NCBI GenBank assembly: GCA_903884655.1
Contig: CAISFO010000035.1
Coordinates: 18,403-82,402, forward strand
DNA: 64,000 nucleotides
DNA from: an uncultured Holophagaceae bacterium
GTDB lineage: Bacteria; Acidobacteriota; Holophagae; Holophagales; Holophagaceae
Direction of reading: 5' to 3'
The position numbers were made by a program, and so were the translations under genes. The notes below the pieces were generated by a model, which ran no database searches, was not told the DNA's origin, and was given only the letters and a program-made list of their open reading frames with translations. Below are positions 36,524 to 45,211 of the stretch, one piece after another; within the stretch, counting starts at the first letter, position 1; every line of letters begins with the position of its first letter.

Positions 36524-37777
36524 ATGTCCACCCTTGCGATGAACCCCTACGAAGCGATGCAGGCCCGCCTGCGCATGGCGGCCCAGCTCTACGGCCTGGA
36601 CGACGCCCTCTTCAAGGTCTTCATGGCCACCAACCGGTCCATGATCGTGAGCCTGCCTGTGCTCATGGACAACGGCCAGTGGGAAGTCTTTACGGGCTTC
36701 CGGGTTCAGCACAGCACCGCCCGGGGACCCGCCAAGGGTGGCATCCGGTACGACCTGAACGTCAACCTCGAAGAGGTCAAAGCACTGGCGGCCTGGATGA
36801 CCTGGAAGTGCGCCGTGGTGGATGTGCCCTTCGGCGGCGGCAAGGGCGGCATCATCTGCGATCCCTCCCGGCTCAGCCCCGGCGAGAAAGAGCGTCTGAC
36901 CCGCCGCTACATCGCCGAGATCATGGACATCCTGGGACCCGACCGGGACGTACCCGCCAATGACATGGGCACGGACGCCCAGACCATGGCCTGGGTCATG
37001 GACACCTATTCCATGCATGTCCGACACATCGAGAACGCGGTGGTGACAGGCAAACCGATCGGGCTCGGCGGCAGCCTCGGACGCGCTGAGGCCACCGGCC
37101 GGGGCGTGCTTATCGTCGCGCGGGAAGCCATGCAGCGCCTGGGCAAGCCCCTGGCTGGCGCCACCGTGGCGATCCAGGGCTTCGGCAATGTGGGTAGCCA
37201 GGCCGCCCGCCTGCTGCATGAAGCCGGCGCCCGCATCGTGGCTGTCAGCGACCAGAAGGGCGCCATCAAGAATGATCGGGGCCTGGATATCCACGCCCTG
37301 CTGAAGCACAAGGCGGAGACCCGGAGCGTGACCGGGTTCAAGGGCGCCGAGCCCATGGACCCTGGCTCCCTCCTGACCCATTCCGTGGACATCCTGGTGC
37401 CGGCCGCGACCGAGAACCAGATCACGGAAGTGAACGCCGCCCAGATCCGCGCCAAGGTCATTGTGGAGGGCGCCAACGGGCCCACGACACCCGAAGCCGA
37501 TCCCATCCTCCTGGACCACGGGGTGCTGGTGGTGCCCGACATCCTGGCCAATGCCGGCGGCGTCACCGTCAGCTACTTCGAGTGGGTGCAGAACCGCCAG
37601 GGCTTCTACTGGCGGGAACGCGAGGTCAATGAGCGCCTGGTCGACTACATGACCCACGCCTTCCAGGCCACTTTCGCCACCACCGACAAGTACAAGACGA
37701 ATCCTCGCATCGGTGCCTACATCCTCGCGCTCGATCGTGTCGCCACTGCCATGAAGTACCGCGGCTTCTACGCCTAG
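36524..37777 (+). CDS. gdhA: glutamate dehydrogenase
   Basis: A 417-aa enzyme of the Glu/Leu/Phe/Val dehydrogenase family, interconverting glutamate with 2-oxoglutarate and ammonia. [43 protein letters not shown] contains the substrate-binding and catalytic Lys residues. [22 protein letters not shown] is the dinucleotide fold. The NAD/NADP preference cannot be read with confidence. It follows rsfS by 12 bp and supplies glutamate, a precursor for the arginine cluster at 53.8 kb. Confidence 0.93.
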   Translation: MSTLAMNPYEAMQARLRMAAQLYGLDDALFKVFMATNRSMIVSLPVLMDNGQWEVFTGFRVQHSTARGPAKGGIRYDLNVNLEEVKALAAWMTWKCAVVDVPFGGGKGGIICDPSRLSPGEKERLTRRYIAEIMDILGPDRDVPANDMGTDAQTMAWVMDTYSMHVRHIENAVVTGKPIGLGGSLGRAEATGRGVLIVAREAMQRLGKPLAGATVAIQGFGNVGSQAARLLHEAGARIVAVSDQKGAIKNDRGLDIHALLKHKAETRSVTGFKGAEPMDPGSLLTHSVDILVPAATENQITEVNAAQIRAKVIVEGANGPTTPEADPILLDHGVLVVPDILANAGGVTVSYFEWVQNRQGFYWREREVNERLVDYMTHAFQATFATTDKYKTNPRIGAYILALDRVATAMKYRGFYA

Positions 37778-37941
37778 CTGGATCTAGAAAATGCAGAGGC
37801 ACGGCTTTGCCCTGGCCCTGCGCGGGGGTCCTGGGGGGAAGGCTCCGTCTCCACGAGCACAACACCGAAGGTGCGAGCGATTGGGGGGGGCGCCTCGCAC
37901 GCGATGCATGGACGCGCGAAGCGAGGAACCCCCAGAAAGAT

Positions 37942-38706
37942 TTAATCCGTCACCCGCCCGATCAGCCTCAACAAGCCATCCAGGATGGTGAGGGGATGGG
38001 GCGGGCAGCCTGGGATGTAGAGATCCACGGGCAGCACGCTGGCGGCCCCCCCGCGTTGCTCCTCCTGGCGAAAGAAGGGGCCGCCTTGGATGGCGCAGGC
38101 CCCGACGGCGATGACGATCTTCGGGTGGGGCACCGCATCGTAGGTCTTGCGAAGAGCCAGTTCCATGTTGCGGGTCACCGGCCCGGTGACGAGGAGACCA
38201 TCCGCATGGCGCGGCGAGGCCACGTACTGGATCCCGAACCGGCCCAGGTCCCAGGAGAGGGTGCCGAGCACGTTCACATCCACTTCGCAGCCATTGCAAC
38301 CCCCGGCGCTCACCACTCGCAGTTTCAGGGAGCGTCCCAGGATCCGCTGGAGCTCGGCTCCCATGGCCTGCGCCCGCCGGTAGTCCTCTCCCGGCGTGAC
38401 CGTCAGGGCCTCGCGTGAACAGGCAGCCAGACGGTGATCCTGGGTGTATTCGATGGCCCCTTCCGGGCAGGCTTCCAGGCAATCCGGACAGAAGAGGCAT
38501 CGGCCCAGGTCCACCTGGGGGCCCTTCGAACCGATCCGGATGGCTTCGGTGGGGCAGACCTCGGCGCAGACGTGGCACCCCTCGGGGCACTTGTCCGCCA
38601 GGATCCTGGGCAGCCCCCGGAAGCGCTCGGGCAGGCCGGGCACTTCCTTGGGATAGGGCAGGGTCCGATGACCCTGGCGCCAGCGGGACAGCAGGATGTG
38701 CATCAT
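37942..38706 (-). CDS. hydrogenase-4/complex I-like small subunit fused to ferredoxin (HyfH-HyfI-like)
   Basis: The last gene of the seven-gene complex, 254 aa. Residues 40-51 and 70-80 hold two [4Fe-4S] ferredoxin motifs (CPEGCHVCAEVCP and CLFCPDCLEACP). The C-terminal half is NuoB/HycG-like: GGCNGC (Cys137, Cys140), VGACAIQGG (Cys204) and IPGCPPHP (Cys234) supply a complex I N2-type cluster. In Hyf and Hyc, the ferredoxin and NuoB-like subunits are normally separate proteins. Electrons probably enter here from ferredoxin or a ferredoxin-like partner. Confidence 0.88.
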   Translation of the reverse strand: MMHILLSRWRQGHRTLPYPKEVPGLPERFRGLPRILADKCPEGCHVCAEVCPTEAIRIGSKGPQVDLGRCLFCPDCLEACPEGAIEYTQDHRLAACSREALTVTPGEDYRRAQAMGAELQRILGRSLKLRVVSAGGCNGCEVDVNVLGTLSWDLGRFGIQYVASPRHADGLLVTGPVTRNMELALRKTYDAVPHPKIVIAVGACAIQGGPFFRQEEQRGGAASVLPVDLYIPGCPPHPLTILDGLLRLIGRVTD

Positions 38707-40220
38707 AGGTCATGCCCGCAGTAGGAGAGGTTGAAGCTCTTGTTGCAGAGCGGGAAATCGGAGATCTGCTCGCCGCGCAGCGCCAGGGCCAGGCCGAACC
38801 AGTTGTGGAAGGACGGATCCACGATCTTGTAGCGGGAGAACCGTCCCTGGCCATCCGTGAGGGCCAGGTGCAGCACCTCGCCCCGCCACCCTTCGGTCAG
38901 GGACACGCACAGGCTGTCTGTGGCCAGGGGCGGAAGCGGGCCGGCGGGCGGGTCCTGTTCACACCGGGAGAGGTCAGCCAGGGCCAGCGAGAGGTGCTTC
39001 TGGCTTTCGGCCAGTTCCAGCCAGCGCACCCAGGCCCGGGACTGGACGTTCCCGCTTTCCGCGAGGGAGGAGGGCACAGGTTGCTGCCGGTAGGGACCGT
39101 AGGGATGGTCCTTGCGGACATCGAGATCCACCCCGCAGGCCCGGGCGGGGACGCCGACCATGCCAAGCTCCCGGACCTGGGCTGCTGCGAGGTGACCTGC
39201 GGCTTCAAACCGGAGCATCACCGATGAGGCTCCCCACAGCAGGTCGATCGCATCCCGAGAGTCAGCCCAGGCCTGGTCCAGGCGGGGGAGCAGGCGCTGG
39301 GCCATCGCGGGATCCAGGTCATGGCGCAGGCCGCCGGGCTTCAGCCAGTCGCGGCCCAGGCGGCTGCCGCACACTTCTGCGCTGAGGTTCAGCCAGTCCC
39401 CCCGGATGCGGCCGCAGAAGGAAGCGGTGGGCAGGAAACCCGCATCTCCCGAAAGGGCTCCAAGATCCCCCACGTGGTTGGCCGCACGTTCCAGCTCCAG
39501 GGCCACGCCCCGCACCCGATCCGTCCTGGTCGGCACCTCCACGCCAGCCAGGGATTCCACCAGCCTGCAATAGGCCCAGGCATGGGCGATGCTGCTGTCT
39601 CCCGAGACCGTCTCGGATTGTTTGAGACTCAAGGCATGGGGACCTCCCTGCAGGGCCCTTTCGAGGCCCCGGTGCTGGAATCCCAGGGCGACTTCAAGGT
39701 GGAAGACCGTCTCCCCGTGACACTGGAACCGGAAGTGCCCGGGTTCGATGACCCCTGCATGCACCGGTCCCACGGCGACTTCATGCACTTCGTCGCCACT
39801 CACCTGGAAGAAGTTCGTGACGCCAGGCGGGGAATCCACCTGCCGACCCCAGGGACTGGGCTGATCCGACCAAGGCTGATGGAAGCGGACGGGCTTGAAC
39901 CAGGGATGGCCCTCAGGAATGATCCCGTACTGCTCAGCTATTTCTCGTTCAAAGAGATGGGCCTGCGGGCAGTACGGCGTCAGGGAGGGATATCTCGAAC
40001 CGTCCAGCCGCGTCCTGGCGACCCGCAAGCGCTGCTCCGCATCCTCGGCCAGCACCGCGAAGAGTCGCAGGTCCCCGTCCGCGCAGAGACAGGCGAGTCG
40101 GGCCCCGGATCGGGCGCCCTCGAGGATGGCCTCCTGGAAGGCGGGCAGGGACAGCTCCGGGACCTCGGCCAAGGGGAGCGATTCTCCATTCCGGATGATC
40201 CGCATGGACTTGTTATTCAT
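38703..40220 (-). CDS. Ehr-type large subunit (NuoC-NuoD/HycE-like) lacking the [NiFe] ligands
   Basis: A 505-aa fusion. Residues 1-120 are NuoC-like (LFEREIAEQYGIIPEGHPWFKPVRFHQP). Residues 150-505 are NuoD/HycE-like (GPVHAGVIEPGHFRFQCHGE, LGFQHRGLERAL). At the position of the first metal-binding CxxC, the sequence reads VSGDSS (residues 205-210) with no cysteine. At the C-terminus, DPSFHNW (468-474) replaces the DPCxxC pair. So it should not bind a [NiFe] centre. The ending DFPLCNKSFNLSYCGHDL resembles hydrogenase-related (Ehr) complexes. Start 40220 was chosen by GAGGT upstream; it overlaps the previous gene by eight bases. Confidence 0.85.
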   Translation of the reverse strand: MNNKSMRIIRNGESLPLAEVPELSLPAFQEAILEGARSGARLACLCADGDLRLFAVLAEDAEQRLRVARTRLDGSRYPSLTPYCPQAHLFEREIAEQYGIIPEGHPWFKPVRFHQPWSDQPSPWGRQVDSPPGVTNFFQVSGDEVHEVAVGPVHAGVIEPGHFRFQCHGETVFHLEVALGFQHRGLERALQGGPHALSLKQSETVSGDSSIAHAWAYCRLVESLAGVEVPTRTDRVRGVALELERAANHVGDLGALSGDAGFLPTASFCGRIRGDWLNLSAEVCGSRLGRDWLKPGGLRHDLDPAMAQRLLPRLDQAWADSRDAIDLLWGASSVMLRFEAAGHLAAAQVRELGMVGVPARACGVDLDVRKDHPYGPYRQQPVPSSLAESGNVQSRAWVRWLELAESQKHLSLALADLSRCEQDPPAGPLPPLATDSLCVSLTEGWRGEVLHLALTDGQGRFSRYKIVDPSFHNWFGLALALRGEQISDFPLCNKSFNLSYCGHDL

Positions 40221-41694
40221 GTTGGACCTCGACCGGGGGAACCAGGTGAACCTGACGCGGGTGGGCCTTGCCATCCACGGTGGCGACCGCATGCTCCAGC
40301 AGGGTCTGCATGGGCTTCGGCAGCCACACGCCCAGGAGCCCTGCCAGACAGAGCGCCACAATCAAGGGGGCGGTGGTGGCCACGGTATCCGAATAGTGCG
40401 TTCTCACCCGCTGGTGACTGGGCGTGCCGAACACCACCTTGAGCACGGTTTCACTCATGGCGATGAAGATGCCCGCCAGCAGCACCAGGAATGTGGTCCC
40501 CGCCCAGGCATGACCAGTGGTGAAGGCCCCGGCGGCGATGTTGAACTCGCTGATGAAGGGAGCGAAGGGCGGCAGACCGGTGATGGCCAGGAAGCCGATG
40601 AGGAAGAGCCATCCCGAGACGGGGGTGCGTCGGATCGCCCCCGTCACGTGGGGAAGGGTCTTGCTGGCATAGCTTCGATGGATGTTGCCCGCGGAAAGGA
40701 AGAGAACGCTCTTCACCAGCGCGTTGGCCGCCAGGTGAAAGAGGGCGAACCGCGCCGCCATGCCTCCGATCCCGATGCCAAAGACCAGGATGCCCATGTG
40801 CTCCACGCTGGAATAGGCAAGCATCCGCTTGAAATCCATCTGACGGACCATGAACACCATGGCCCAGGCCATGGAGAACACGCCAAAGCCCACGAGCAAC
40901 TCCTGGGCGAACTTGCCCTCCCCGGCTGCCACCACGATGCCGTAGATCCGAAGCAGGGCCAGGAAAGCGCAGCTGGTGACGCCACCCGCCAGCAAGGCGC
41001 CGACGATGCCCGGTGTTTCCCCGTAGGCATCGGGCTTCCAGGTATGCAGCGGTGCCAAACCCATCTTGGTGCCGTACCCGACCAGGCTGAGCACGAAGGC
41101 AGCCCGCAGCCAGGGCCGGGAAAGCAGGTCCGCGTTCAGCATCAACCGGGTGTACTGGAGCGGCTCCTCCAGGCCCCCGAAATGGGCAGCATAAGCCAGG
41201 AAGAGGGTGCCGAGCAGGGCCAGGGCAATGCCCACGGACCCGATGAGCAGGTACTTCCAGGTGGCCTCGAGCGAGCGGCGGTTGCGGTTGAAGTAGATCA
41301 GGGGGGCGGTCACCAGTGTGGTGGTTTCCATGGCCACCCAGGCGACACCGGGATGCCGCGCCTGGGCGAGCAGCGAAGCCAGCCCCAGAAACGACAGCAG
41401 ACTGACACAGAAGATCCGGTTGTCCCGGTCCGCCCGCAGGGCGAGATAGGACGGGGCGTAGAAGGCGCAAATGCAGAACAGCACACTGACGACCAGCAGC
41501 ACCCAGGCGCCCAAGGCATCGAGCCCCAGCCAGGCATTGATCGGCAGGGTTCCCCAATGGCGCAGCGCCACCAGGAGCACCGCGAGGTGCAAGGTGCCTG
41601 CGACTGGCAGCAACCGGGATCGAAGGTCCGGAGAGGCCACCAGGTAGGCTGCCATGGCCACCAGCAGGGGGAACAGGATCAGGAAATAGGCCAT
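40213..41694 (-). CDS. antiporter-like membrane subunit (HyfF/NuoN-like)
   Basis: A 493-aa protein with about 14 hydrophobic segments. MGLAPLHTWKPDAYGETPGIVGALLAGG, DFKRMLAYSSVEHMGILVFG and HLAANALVKSVLFLSAG are proton-translocation motifs of the NuoL/M/N/MrpD family with the shorter HyfF-like length. Conserved lysines and glutamates occur in the usual helices. Third antiporter-like subunit of the complex, next to the large subunit. Confidence 0.88.
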   Translation of the reverse strand: MAYFLILFPLLVAMAAYLVASPDLRSRLLPVAGTLHLAVLLVALRHWGTLPINAWLGLDALGAWVLLVVSVLFCICAFYAPSYLALRADRDNRIFCVSLLSFLGLASLLAQARHPGVAWVAMETTTLVTAPLIYFNRNRRSLEATWKYLLIGSVGIALALLGTLFLAYAAHFGGLEEPLQYTRLMLNADLLSRPWLRAAFVLSLVGYGTKMGLAPLHTWKPDAYGETPGIVGALLAGGVTSCAFLALLRIYGIVVAAGEGKFAQELLVGFGVFSMAWAMVFMVRQMDFKRMLAYSSVEHMGILVFGIGIGGMAARFALFHLAANALVKSVLFLSAGNIHRSYASKTLPHVTGAIRRTPVSGWLFLIGFLAITGLPPFAPFISEFNIAAGAFTTGHAWAGTTFLVLLAGIFIAMSETVLKVVFGTPSHQRVRTHYSDTVATTAPLIVALCLAGLLGVWLPKPMQTLLEHAVATVDGKAHPRQVHLVPPVEVQHE

Positions 41695-41697
41695 GAG

Positions 41698-42333
41698 TCA
41701 GTCCTTCAACTCGGCCAGGTGCCGGGTGTCGGTGGAATCGAAAGCATTCCGGATGTGATTGATCACGATGCCCATCACGAACACTCCGACGAACAGGTCC
41801 AGCAGGATCCCAGTCTCCACGAGCAGGGGCATCTCCTCCACGAGCAGCAGGCCGAAGAGGTAGATGCCGTTCTCCAGGACGAGGTAGCCCACCACCTGGG
41901 TGAGGGCCTTCCGCCGGGAGACCAGCACGAGGAATCCCGTGAAGAGCGTCGCGAGCGCGGCAGGCACCAGCAGCACCACCGGCGTCCCCGCCTTGAGAGG
42001 GAGCATGTGGGCCAGGATCAGGCTCAGGCCGGTGCCCAGCGCGCACAGCATGAGGGAGACCGTGTAGCCGATGTAGGGATCCACTTCCCGCTGGATGTGC
42101 ACCTCCCGGATCGCCCGGCGAAGGAGGAACGGGATGAGCCAGCCCTTCACCACGAGGGCCGCTAGGACCACCAGGAGGATGTGGAAGTATTTCCCCAGTC
42201 CCATCGCCAGTGGAATCAGCCCCAGCAGGACTCCCTGGACCACGACAATCTGGATGGCCTTGTTCACGCGGCTGGTGGCCACCAGCATGAAGTTGCTGAT
42301 GAGGGTCAAAGCAATGAGGAAATCCGGCGACAT
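41698..42333 (-). CDS. HyfE-like membrane subunit
   Basis: A 211-aa protein with six hydrophobic segments, the size and topology of HyfE in hydrogenase-4. The C-terminal YLVLENGIYLFGLLLVEEMPLLVETGILLDLFVGVFVMGIVINHI contains the charged helix pattern of the NuoK/MnhC-like half. It is three bases upstream of the HyfF-like gene. Confidence 0.85.
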   Translation of the reverse strand: MSPDFLIALTLISNFMLVATSRVNKAIQIVVVQGVLLGLIPLAMGLGKYFHILLVVLAALVVKGWLIPFLLRRAIREVHIQREVDPYIGYTVSLMLCALGTGLSLILAHMLPLKAGTPVVLLVPAALATLFTGFLVLVSRRKALTQVVGYLVLENGIYLFGLLLVEEMPLLVETGILLDLFVGVFVMGIVINHIRNAFDSTDTRHLAELKD

Positions 42334-42342
42334 GAGAACCCC

Positions 42343-43269
42343 CTAGACCAGCAGCAGCAGAAAGGCGAAGGCCGAGGCCAGAATTCCAGCGATCAGGAAC
42401 TGAGGGACCTTGGTCATCCTGAACCGCGCAGTCATGCTCTCCACCGCACCCACCGCCAGGGCGAGGACACCCAGCCCCGCGTAGAAGACGAGCCAGTTCT
42501 GCCAGGCATGCGTCGTGCGCGGGAGCAGCGGATCCATGAGCATGGCGCCAAGCACCAGAAGCTTGAGGCTCGCGCCATACAGCACCAGCGCGAGCGGCCG
42601 GCCGGAGTGATCGAGCACCATGACTTCATGGATCATGGTGAGTTCCAGGTGGGTGTTGGGATCGTCCACGGGAATGCGGGCGTTCTCCGCCAGGAACACG
42701 ATGGCCCAGCCCACGAGCACCAGGATCAGAGGCCCGGCAATGCGCCCTGATCCCACTCCGGGGCCCAGGAGCATGGTGGACAGGGAGAGGCTGGAGGAGG
42801 CCTTGGCCAGGGCCGCGAACCCCAGGAACAGGGCAGGTTCAGCCAGGGCCGAGAAGGTGACTTCCCGGGCCGCGCCCATGCCTTCGAAGCTCGACCCGGT
42901 GTCGAGGGCGGACAGGACGGTGAGGAACCGCGCCAGCCCGAACAGGTAGGCGAACAGGATCACGTCCCCTTCGAAGGGTAGCGGCGTGCCGGTATGCCCG
43001 AACGGCACGAGCAGACCCGCCACCAGGCCGGCGGCGACGGTGCCGATGGGACCCGCCAGGAACACCCAGGTGGTCGTCCGGCTGAAGAGCGCCCGCTTGT
43101 GGGACAGCTTGGCCAGATCGTAATAGAGCTGCAGGACGGGCGGACCACTCCGCCCCGCCAGGAGGGCCTTCACCTTGTTGATGAGCCCAGGCAGCAGGGG
43201 GGGGAGCAGCAGGAGCGTCAGCAGGTGGACGGCCCATTGGATTGACGTGGGAATCAGCGACTGGGACAT
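42343..43269 (-). CDS. HyfC/NuoH-like membrane subunit
   Basis: A 308-aa protein with eight hydrophobic segments. LINKVKALLAGRSGPPVLQLYYDLAKL and FLAENARIPVDDPNTHLELTMIHEVMVLDHSGR are diagnostic for HycD/HyfC and the NuoH branch. It links the peripheral arm to the antiporter-like units. It stands one base after the HyfB-like gene. Confidence 0.9.
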   Translation of the reverse strand: MSQSLIPTSIQWAVHLLTLLLLPPLLPGLINKVKALLAGRSGPPVLQLYYDLAKLSHKRALFSRTTTWVFLAGPIGTVAAGLVAGLLVPFGHTGTPLPFEGDVILFAYLFGLARFLTVLSALDTGSSFEGMGAAREVTFSALAEPALFLGFAALAKASSSLSLSTMLLGPGVGSGRIAGPLILVLVGWAIVFLAENARIPVDDPNTHLELTMIHEVMVLDHSGRPLALVLYGASLKLLVLGAMLMDPLLPRTTHAWQNWLVFYAGLGVLALAVGAVESMTARFRMTKVPQFLIAGILASAFAFLLLLV

Positions 43270-43270
43270 C

Positions 43271-45211
43271 TCAGGCCACCATCCAGAGCAGGAGCGCGAG
43301 CAGGGTCAACAGGACATAGAGCAGGTAGAGGTGGACCTGGCCCCCCTGGAAAAACCTCAGGAAAGCGGCGCCTGTCGCAACCACCCGGAACACGGGATCG
43401 GCGATGCGCTCCAGGACGGGGTCCGGCACATGGCTGCCGTAGGCCTGAGTCGAAGGAAAGGTTCCCGCCACCTCGCCGCCGGAGGACCTGGGCCAGAGCA
43501 GCCAGCGCATGCCCCCGACCAGACCATCCGCAAAGGAAGAGGCGCTGTACTGCATGCGGGGGTTCGCTGCGGCATAGCCACAATCCCAGGTGGGGAGCGG
43601 GCCCCCAGGTGCCGCCGGTCGCAACCAACGCCACAGCAACCAGGCCGAACCCAGCAGCAGGAAAGCGAGGATGCTGAGGCTGGGCAGACTGCTGAGCAGG
43701 GACAGGGGCGGAAGGTCCGTACTCGCTCCCAGGGAGCCCACAACCCGATCCAGGGCTGGCGCAATCAGCATGGGCGCCAGACCAATGACCGCGCAGGAGG
43801 TGGCCAGGATACCCATGGGGATGAGCATGCTGCGGGGCGCTTCGTGGGCCGCCTCGGCTGCCCGGGTGCGGGGCGTCCCCTGGAAGACCGCACCATAGGC
43901 CTTGGCGAAGCAGGCCAGGGCCAGGGCGCCGATGATGGCCAGGGCCGTCAGGACAACCAGGGACCAGGGCCACGGGTAGAACCCCAGGGCCCGGAAGGAC
44001 CCGACATAGAGGAACCATTCGCTCACGAACCCGTTGAGCGGGGGCAGACCACAGATGGCCCAGGATCCCGCCAGGAAGGCCGCCGAGGTCCAGGGCATTC
44101 GCTGTCCCAGACCCCCCATCTGCTCGAGGTTCCTTGTCCCCAGGGCATGGACCACAGAACCCGCCGACAGGAACAGCAGGCCCTTGAAAAGGCTGTGGTT
44201 GACGACATGCAGCAGGGCACCGGCGAAGCCGAGCACCTGGATCACGGGATGCCCCGTGCTCTTCCCGATGGTGCCCAGCCCCAGGCCCAGCAGGATGATG
44301 CCGATGTTCTCGATGGAGTGGTAGGCCAGCAGGCGCTTGAGGTCGTGCTGGCCGAGGGCGAAGGCCACACCCAGGATCCCTGACAACGCACCGAGCACCA
44401 TGAGGGTCGCGCCCCACCAGAAAGGTGGATCCGGGATCCAGGACAGCAGGCGCACCAGTCCCAGGATCCCCATCTTGATGAGCACCCCGGACATCACGGA
44501 GGAGACATGGCTGGGCGCGGCCGCATGGGTCGAAGGAAGCCAGAGGTGAAGCGGCATGACACCGGCTTTCAATCCGAATCCGAACAGACAGAGCCAGAAG
44601 AGGGCGGTGCCCTGGCTGGTGCCCGCGAAGGCCCTGGGAAGGGTCGAGAAGGCCCAGTGGCCCGAAACCGAGGCGAGGATGGCGAAGGCGCCGAACAGAG
44701 CCAGGGTTCCGGTGTGGGTGCACACCAGGTAGATCCAGCCGGCGCGTTGGACCTCAGGCAAACGATCCTCCGTCATCACCAGGAGGAAGGCCGCGATGGC
44801 CATCCCTTCCCAGCCCAGGAGGAAGGGCAGCGCATGGGTGGAGACCACCAGCAAGGCCAGGAAGGCCGCCAGCAATCCGAGCACCAGCCTCAGCCTTCGG
44901 GCATTCTCCTGATGATCGTCCCAGTAGCCGATGCCATAGATCGCCGCGCAGGCGGGCAGCAGGAACACGGGCAGCGAGAACAAGGCCGCGATGGGATCGA
45001 GGGTGAGCAGGCCGGCCGAAGCCAAGGGCGCGGGGGGCAGCGTCAGGACGGCCACTGGGCCGCCCGCCAGCACCCGGACCGCTGCGGCCATTCCGAGCAA
45101 GGCTCCCAGACCCATCAAGACAGCGGCCACCTCCCCGCCCCAGCGCCTCAGGAATACCCCAGGCAACCCTGAGATCAGCACGAACACCATGGCAAGGAGG
45201 TAGAGCCTCAT
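43271..45211 (-). CDS. HyfB/NuoL-like antiporter subunit, copy B
   Basis: A 646-aa membrane protein from the ATG at 45211 with GGGAGG upstream. GWEGMAIAAFLLVMTEDRLPEVQRAGWIYLVCTHTGTLALF, MPLHLWLPSTHAAAPSHVSSVMSGVLIKMG, DLKRLLAYHSIENIGIILLG and the conserved tail motif PTWDCGYAAANPRMQYSASSF place it with HyfB/HycC. It overlaps the preceding HyfB-like gene by four bases; the two are clear paralogues. Confidence 0.88.
   Translation of the reverse strand: MRLYLLAMVFVLISGLPGVFLRRWGGEVAAVLMGLGALLGMAAAVRVLAGGPVAVLTLPPAPLASAGLLTLDPIAALFSLPVFLLPACAAIYGIGYWDDHQENARRLRLVLGLLAAFLALLVVSTHALPFLLGWEGMAIAAFLLVMTEDRLPEVQRAGWIYLVCTHTGTLALFGAFAILASVSGHWAFSTLPRAFAGTSQGTALFWLCLFGFGLKAGVMPLHLWLPSTHAAAPSHVSSVMSGVLIKMGILGLVRLLSWIPDPPFWWGATLMVLGALSGILGVAFALGQHDLKRLLAYHSIENIGIILLGLGLGTIGKSTGHPVIQVLGFAGALLHVVNHSLFKGLLFLSAGSVVHALGTRNLEQMGGLGQRMPWTSAAFLAGSWAICGLPPLNGFVSEWFLYVGSFRALGFYPWPWSLVVLTALAIIGALALACFAKAYGAVFQGTPRTRAAEAAHEAPRSMLIPMGILATSCAVIGLAPMLIAPALDRVVGSLGASTDLPPLSLLSSLPSLSILAFLLLGSAWLLWRWLRPAAPGGPLPTWDCGYAAANPRMQYSASSFADGLVGGMRWLLWPRSSGGEVAGTFPSTQAYGSHVPDPVLERIADPVFRVVATGAAFLRFFQGGQVHLYLLYVLLTLLALLLWMVA

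Noticed and set aside
37784..37941. Small gene between gdhA and the Ehr operon
   Set aside because: The 158-bp stretch has short frames only, with poor composition; there is no ribosome-binding site with a sensible product.
38703..40220. True group 4 [NiFe] hydrogenase large subunit
   Set aside because: Both cysteine pairs that ligate the metal centre are absent (SGDS and DPSFHNW), so a hydrogen-active enzyme is unlikely.
39895..42165. A 756-codon open frame on the + strand over the Ehr operon
   Set aside because: It lies antisense to conserved membrane subunits and has low-complexity Gly/Gln/His composition with no recognisable domain.
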